DNA of 64,000 bases, taken from [Clostridium] clostridioforme AGR2157 (GTDB lineage Bacteria > Bacillota > Clostridia > Lachnospirales > Lachnospiraceae). Of this stretch, positions 60,004-64,000 are shown one piece after another. Each line of letters starts with the position of its first letter. The first letter of the stretch is position 1. The notes beneath the pieces were generated by a model, which worked only from the letters and a program-made list of their open reading frames with translations, was not told the DNA's origin and made no database searches. The DNA lies in the NCBI RefSeq assembly GCF_000424325.1, contig NZ_AUJR01000029.1:1-64000 (forward strand). The letters are read 5' to 3'. The position numbers were made by a program, and so were the translations under genes.

Positions 60004-61368
60004 ATGGGACAAGCAGAGGAGTATTTGGACCGCATTCCCATGTGGACCAGGAAAAAGAATTCATTGGAGGATGTCAGGCGATTTCTGGATTATCTGGGAA
60101 ATCCTGACCGGGACAGACCGGCGATTCATGTGGCAGGGACCAATGGCAAGGGTTCTGTGTGCGCATTCCTCACCTCTATTTTAGGGGAGGCCGGTTACAG
60201 CACCGGTACCTTCATCTCACCTCATCTGGTGGATGTGCGTGAACGTTTCCTGATTAATGGAAGGATGGTGGACCAGGAAGGCTTTGAAGGAGCTTTTAAG
60301 ACTGTTTTTGAGGCCAGCAGGAAGCTTACGGGTAAGGGACTCCGCCATCCTACTTTTTTTGAATTCCTGTTTTATATGGCCATGGTCCTGTTCAGAATGC
60401 ATGATGTGGATGTGATGATTCTGGAAACAGGTATGGGCGGCAGGCTGGATACCACCAATGTGCTGGAATGGCCGGCCGCCTGTGTGATTACCTCCATCAG
60501 CATGGACCACACCAGGTATCTGGGCGATACCCTGGCCAAGATTGCAGGGGAAAAGGCAGGCATCATCAAGACCGGCGTTCCGCTTATATTTGACGACGGG
60601 CAGCCGGAGGTCTCCACCATACTGGAGGGCTTTGCCTTCCGCAAGGGAGCAGCCAGATACCCGGTGGGCCGGGATGATTTTCGTGTGGAGGAGATAGGCG
60701 AAAAGGGCCTGTCCATCAGTGCCAGGATGAAGGACGGCAGATGGCTTGAACTGGAGATTCCCTTTGAAGCTTTTTATCAGGCGGAGAACGCCATGCTGGC
60801 TGTACGCACCCTGGACGTCCTGCGCCACCCCGGAGAATGTCCCAGGACAGGATGCCGGATGCCGGGCCACGGTCCATGCATCTGTCGGGACGGAATGGAA
60901 TGGGGAATATCGGACCAGCACATTGTAAAGGGCCTGAAGAATACATTCTGGCCCGGCCGTATGGAGCAGGTGAGGCCGGGAATCTATCTGGACGGCGCCC
61001 ATAATCCCGCTGGTATTGAGGCGTTCATACAGACAGCCGGGGAAATTTCGGACAGACAGGGAAAGAAGCTGTGGCTGTTGTTTGCATCTGTTTCGGATAA
61101 GGATTATGAGCGTATGGCAGAGCAGCTGTGTAAGGAGATGATTTGGGAAGCAGTGGGCGTGGTTCATTTGAACAGTGAAAGAGGACTGGCTGCCGGCGAG
61201 CTGGCCAGGGTATTCAGAACATATACGTCCAGACCTGTTTACTCATACGGGGACACGAACAGCGCGGTTAAGGATATGGCGGAGAAAAGCCGGGAAGGAC
61301 TGTTGTTCTGTGCCGGTTCCCTGTATCTCATCGGCGAGATTAAGGCTGTACTGGAGCAGAAGCACTGA
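60004..61368 (+). CDS. folC: Folylpolyglutamate synthase / dihydrofolate synthase
   Basis: The 454-residue Mur-ligase-like enzyme adds glutamates to folates. Motifs are HVAGTNGKGSVCAFLTSIL (P-loop), FISPHLVDVRERFLING, ILETGMGGRLDTTNV, ITSISMDHTRYLGDTLAKIA and YLDGAHNPAGIEAF. Between the core and the C-terminal domain, where FolC usually passes directly into the IS...I..GL region, there is an insertion of about 25 residues with four cysteines and a histidine (C279, C284, H289, C292, C294). The start codon has a weak ribosome site. Confidence 0.93.
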   Translation: MGQAEEYLDRIPMWTRKKNSLEDVRRFLDYLGNPDRDRPAIHVAGTNGKGSVCAFLTSILGEAGYSTGTFISPHLVDVRERFLINGRMVDQEGFEGAFKTVFEASRKLTGKGLRHPTFFEFLFYMAMVLFRMHDVDVMILETGMGGRLDTTNVLEWPAACVITSISMDHTRYLGDTLAKIAGEKAGIIKTGVPLIFDDGQPEVSTILEGFAFRKGAARYPVGRDDFRVEEIGEKGLSISARMKDGRWLELEIPFEAFYQAENAMLAVRTLDVLRHPGECPRTGCRMPGHGPCICRDGMEWGISDQHIVKGLKNTFWPGRMEQVRPGIYLDGAHNPAGIEAFIQTAGEISDRQGKKLWLLFASVSDKDYERMAEQLCKEMIWEAVGVVHLNSERGLAAGELARVFRTYTSRPVYSYGDTNSAVKDMAEKSREGLLFCAGSLYLIGEIKAVLEQKH

Positions 61369-61405
61369 GCAGTCCTGATAAGATAGCAAGCGAGGAGTGA
61401 TATAC

Positions 61406-61552
61406 ATGATTGATTTTGAAGAGGAGATTGAGCGTTTTAAACCAAGCCTGGATGTGGAAGAGGTGGAGGACGCCATTGTTAAGAGCGATTTGACGGATAT
61501 GACGGACATCATGATGGAACTGATAAAAGAAAGAGGCGAGCGGGACCTGTGA
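61406..61552 (+). CDS. Small acidic protein, 48 residues
   Basis: The ORF starts at ATG with GAGGAG 8-9 bases upstream and encodes a very acidic, helical peptide (IDFEEEIERFKPSLDVEEVE at the start, MMELIKERGERDL at the end). Its stop overlaps the next gene's GTG by 4 bases (GTGA), a strong sign of translational coupling. It lies 37 bases after folC. No family is recognised. Confidence 0.7.
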   Translation: MIDFEEEIERFKPSLDVEEVEDAIVKSDLTDMTDIMMELIKERGERDL

Positions 61553-62859
61553 ATACAGACTATGCAAGAAAGAACCAGCAGATAGCCAACAGCTTCTACA
61601 ATCTGGGCCTGGAAAAGGCCAGGATACGGGATCTGTCCGGTGCGGCCCAGTGCCTGAAGAAGAGCCTGCATTTTAATAAGTATCAGACAGATGCCAGGAA
61701 TCTGCTGGGACTGATATACTATGAGAACGGGGAAGTGGCAGATGCCCTGGTACAGTGGGTCATCAGCCTGAACCTGCAGCAGGAGGATAATCTGGCAGAC
61801 CATTATCTGGATGAGATTCAGAGGAAGCCGGGACAGCTGGAGGTAGAGAGCCAGAATGTGAAAACATTCAATCAGGCCCTCTGGCATGCGCAAAATGGCA
61901 GCGATGATTTGGCCATTCTTCAGCTGGCCAAGGTGGTGGAGTCCAATTCCCATTTTGTGAAGGCCCATCTTCTTCTGGCCCTGTTATATATGGCCAGGGA
62001 GGATTATAATAAGGCCGGGCGCTGCCTGTACAAGATTCTCCAGATTGACAAAAGCAACCAGAAAGCCCTGTACTACATGTCCATTGTAAAGCAGAATACA
62101 GGCAGGGCAGATGCGGAGAAGCGCAAGATGGTGAAGGCATTTTCCCATCGGAAGATGGAGGATGACGATGTCATCATTCCTAATACTTATAAGGAAAATA
62201 CGGGCATTTCCACTGTGCTCCACATCATCATAGGACTGGTTCTGGGCATCATGGCATTTTATTTTCTCATTCTGCCGGCCAGAACAAGGGACCTTAACAG
62301 CATTCATGATAACAACCTGAAATCCTACATGCAGAAGCTCAACAACGCGAATCAGCAGTACGATATTCTGAAATCGGATTACGATGAGCTGGATGCACAC
62401 ACAAAGGAGATTCAGGCCCGTTTGGACGAGCTGACCACAGGCAACACCAGCGTCATTGCCCAGTACCAGGGACTGATTTGGATTCTTCAGGCTTACAGGA
62501 GCGGTGATTTGGCGGCGGCGGCCAAGGCATTTGCAGGAGCCGGCTTTGATTTGATTGAGGACGAAAACATACAGGCCATTGTGGAAAATATCCGTCAGGA
62601 TATGACGGCGAATATCTACCAGAGCCTGGTGGACCGGGGACTTCAGCTGTGGAACGCAGGCAATAAGACAGAGGCCATGGATTATTTCCAGGCCAGCCTG
62701 ACCATAAAGCCGGATAACCCGGAAGCCCTGTTCTATGTGGGGCGTCTGTACCAGGATGCGGGCGACACGGACAATGCCAATTCCATGTTTGACAAAGTGG
62801 TCAATGAATTCCCGGATTCCGAATATGTGGACCGGGCAAAGAATGCCAGGGGTTATTAA
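61549..62859 (+). CDS. Membrane-anchored TPR protein
   Basis: The 436-residue protein starts at a GTG overlapping the small ORF. The N-terminal ~200 residues hold TPR-like repeats (AQCLKKSLHFNKYQTDARNL, AILQLAKVVESNSHFVKAHL, AGRCLYKILQIDKSNQKALY). One transmembrane helix follows (STVLHIIIGLVLGIMAFYFL, about 218-240), then a coiled-coil stretch and a C-terminal TPR pair (AMDYFQASLTIKPDNPEALF, ANSMFDKVVNEFPDSEYVDR). It would scaffold proteins on both sides of the membrane. Role unknown; a sporulation or envelope role is only suggested by its position before spoIIA. Confidence 0.82.
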   Translation: MNTDYARKNQQIANSFYNLGLEKARIRDLSGAAQCLKKSLHFNKYQTDARNLLGLIYYENGEVADALVQWVISLNLQQEDNLADHYLDEIQRKPGQLEVESQNVKTFNQALWHAQNGSDDLAILQLAKVVESNSHFVKAHLLLALLYMAREDYNKAGRCLYKILQIDKSNQKALYYMSIVKQNTGRADAEKRKMVKAFSHRKMEDDDVIIPNTYKENTGISTVLHIIIGLVLGIMAFYFLILPARTRDLNSIHDNNLKSYMQKLNNANQQYDILKSDYDELDAHTKEIQARLDELTTGNTSVIAQYQGLIWILQAYRSGDLAAAAKAFAGAGFDLIEDENIQAIVENIRQDMTANIYQSLVDRGLQLWNAGNKTEAMDYFQASLTIKPDNPEALFYVGRLYQDAGDTDNANSMFDKVVNEFPDSEYVDRAKNARGY

Positions 62860-62877
62860 TTTAAACGGTTTTTCAGG

Positions 62878-62925
62878 AAAGATACTACAGAAGATAAGAA
62901 ATATGTCTTTTGTGGTATCTTTTTT
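62878..62925 (+). terminator. Rho-independent terminator after the TPR gene
   Basis: AAAGATACTACA pairs with TGTGGTATCTTT (one G-U pair) around a 21-nt loop, followed by TTTTTT. It separates the TPR unit from the spoIIA operon. Confidence 0.7.
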
Positions 62926-62959
62926 GATTTTATAGGCACTGAGAAAGGAGTATGGAGGG

Positions 62960-63301
62960 ATGGAACAGAAAACGTTTACGTATGAGGCCAGGGAGCAGAT
63001 GCTGGTGATTCACCTTCCGGGGGAGCTGGACCACCATAACTGCAGGAACCTGAAACGGGATACGGACCTGCTTCTGGCGGAGAATTACATCAATCGGATT
63101 GTATTTGATTTTACACACACATCATTTATGGATTCATCCGGCATCGGGGTGCTTTTAAACCGTTATAAGCAGATGGCGGCCAGCCGGGGAACCGTGGCCT
63201 ATTACGGGGCAGGACCCCAGGTCAGGCGGATACTGGAGATGGGCGGGGTAAGCCGGCTTATCAAAGGATATGAAGACAGGGAATCAGCAATAAAGGGATG
63301 A
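62960..63301 (+). CDS. spoIIAA: Anti-sigma F factor antagonist SpoIIAA
   Basis: The 113-residue STAS-domain protein has the conserved phosphorylation site in FMDSSGIGVLLNRYK (one of S59/S60). Its phosphorylation by SpoIIAB and dephosphorylation by SpoIIE control release of sigma-F in the forespore. AAGGAG and GGAGGG sites precede the ATG. It is the first gene of the spoIIA operon. Confidence 0.96.
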   Translation: MEQKTFTYEAREQMLVIHLPGELDHHNCRNLKRDTDLLLAENYINRIVFDFTHTSFMDSSGIGVLLNRYKQMAASRGTVAYYGAGPQVRRILEMGGVSRLIKGYEDRESAIKG

Positions 63302-63321
63302 AAAAGATGGAGGATAAGAAG

Positions 63322-63756
63322 ATGGAGACAAACAGAGAACATATGAGGCTGGAAATGGAGAGCCTTTCCCGGAATGAGGAGTTTGCCAGGGTGGTGACAG
63401 CTGTGTTCATGAGCAGGCTGGACCCCACCCTGGAGGAGGTGGATGATGTAAAGACAGCCGTATCCGAGGCAGTAACCAATGCAGTCATACATGGCTACAG
63501 GGGCGGCCGGGGAACCATATATCTGGACTTGACCGCAGATATGGAGGAACGGGTCCTGACCGTGGCAGTGAAGGACTGCGGTGTGGGCATAGCGGATGTG
63601 AAACAGGCCATGGAGCCCATGTTTACCACAGACCCCGAGGGAGAGCGCTCCGGCATGGGCTTTTCCTTCATGGAGGCATTTATGGACCAGGTAGAGGTGG
63701 AGTCCGAACCAAATCATGGCACATTGGTGACAATGAAGAAGTCCATCGGCAGGTGA
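63322..63756 (+). CDS. spoIIAB: Anti-sigma F factor SpoIIAB
   Basis: The GHKL protein kinase binds sigma-F and phosphorylates SpoIIAA. The N-box VSEAVTNAVIHGY and the G-box-like region FTTDPEGERSGMGFSFMEAF are clear. The start at 63322 (144 residues) is preferred because GGAGG lies 8 bases upstream and the length then matches B. subtilis SpoIIAB. In-frame ATGs at 63298 (overlapping the spoIIAA stop) and 63307 are alternatives. Confidence 0.95.
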   Translation: METNREHMRLEMESLSRNEEFARVVTAVFMSRLDPTLEEVDDVKTAVSEAVTNAVIHGYRGGRGTIYLDLTADMEERVLTVAVKDCGVGIADVKQAMEPMFTTDPEGERSGMGFSFMEAFMDQVEVESEPNHGTLVTMKKSIGR

Positions 63757-63761
63757 CGGCG

Positions 63762-64000
63762 ATGGATGAGACCATGAAATTAATCAATATGGCTCACGAA
63801 GGGGATAAAGCGGCAAGGGACCAGCTGGTCATGGACAATGTGGGACTCATATGGAGCATTGTCAGGCGGTTCTCAGGCCGGGGATATGAGATGGAGGATC
63901 TGTTCCAGATTGGAAGCATCGGACTGATTAAGGCCATTGACAAATTCGACACAGGGTTTGACGTGAAATTTTCCACCTATGCAGTGCCCATGATTACAGG
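63762..64000 (+). CDS. sigF: RNA polymerase sporulation sigma factor sigma-F, N-terminal part
   Basis: The first 79 codons are present; the gene continues past the window. Region 1.2/2 motifs of sigma-70 family sporulation factors are visible: MDNVGLIWSIVRRFSGRGYE, EDLFQIGSIGLIKAIDKFD and VKFSTYAVPMITG. The ATG at 63762 has AGGTGA just upstream, 5 bases after the spoIIAB stop; a GTG at 63753 is an alternative. Completes the spoIIAA-AB-AC order. Confidence 0.95.
   Translation, partial: MDETMKLINMAHEGDKAARDQLVMDNVGLIWSIVRRFSGRGYEMEDLFQIGSIGLIKAIDKFDTGFDVKFSTYAVPMIT

Noticed and set aside
62870-62905. Sigma-H promoter for spoIIAA
   Set aside because: AGGAAAG and GAAAT resemble the elements, but the spacing is wrong and they fall in the terminator stem, so it was not called.

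Overview
The window looks like chromosome from a spore-forming, anaerobic Lachnospiraceae bacterium, most plausibly of the Enterocloster / Clostridium clostridioforme-bolteae type. This rests on moderately high GC for a clostridium, strong GGAGG-type ribosome binding sites, an IspH-S1 fusion, SASP and spoIIA genes, DUF4364 and DUF5717-type proteins, YesM/YesN signalling and a T-box-controlled valS. The species is inferred from gene content and protein style; no 16S gene is present.

Layout. 1-0.33 kb: the end of an IS200/IS605 element with a row of hairpins. 0.4-7.5 kb: housekeeping genes (lysC, a two-domain polyphosphate:AMP phosphotransferase, a flavoprotein, cmk, ispH-S1). 7.6-8.7 kb: an inward-facing LytTR response regulator followed by a stump of its histidine kinase. 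8.9 kb: a small acid-soluble spore protein. 9.1-24.1 kb: a 14-gene anaerobic cobalamin cluster in the order cbiG, D, FH fusion, J, ET fusion, A, cobT, U, S, a short cobU-like gene, cbiB, cobD, cbiP, cbiC, mostly with overlapping or nearly abutting genes. 24.2-25.6 kb: an amidophosphoribosyltransferase paralogue lacking the N-terminal cysteine. 25.8-26.2 kb: a decayed pectinesterase.

26.2-36.5 kb: a sugar-sensing and uptake locus. A YesN-type regulator, a YesM-type kinase and two membrane-anchored periplasmic-binding-protein-like proteins precede an mgl-type galactose/glucose ABC transporter. The lipoprotein binding component of that transporter appears to be circularly permuted, and the permease carries an additional helical cytoplasmic domain of about 220 residues. 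36.5-37.1 kb, between converging genes, holds two copies in opposite orientation of a ~235-nt element. Its 30-bp terminal stem differs between copies but stays complementary within each copy (covariation), which points to a selected RNA or DNA fold.

37.1-47.9 kb: a CYTH protein, a DJ-1 protein, the protein quality-control run tig-clpP-clpX-lon-yihA, a phosphodiesterase, a DUF4364 protein and malic enzyme. 48.2-53.8 kb: a tightly coupled three-gene operon of unknown function (a ~1200-residue DUF5717-like protein, an actin/Hsp70-fold-like protein and a TPR-like protein). 53.9-64 kb: ybaK, T-box-valS, a SARP/BTAD-type regulator, a DMT exporter, folC, a 48-residue ORF coupled to a membrane TPR protein, and the spoIIAA-spoIIAB-sigF operon, cut by the window end.

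The strongest candidates for something new are the permuted binding protein with its coiled-coil permease, the paired covarying elements, and the DUF5717 / ASKHA / TPR operon.
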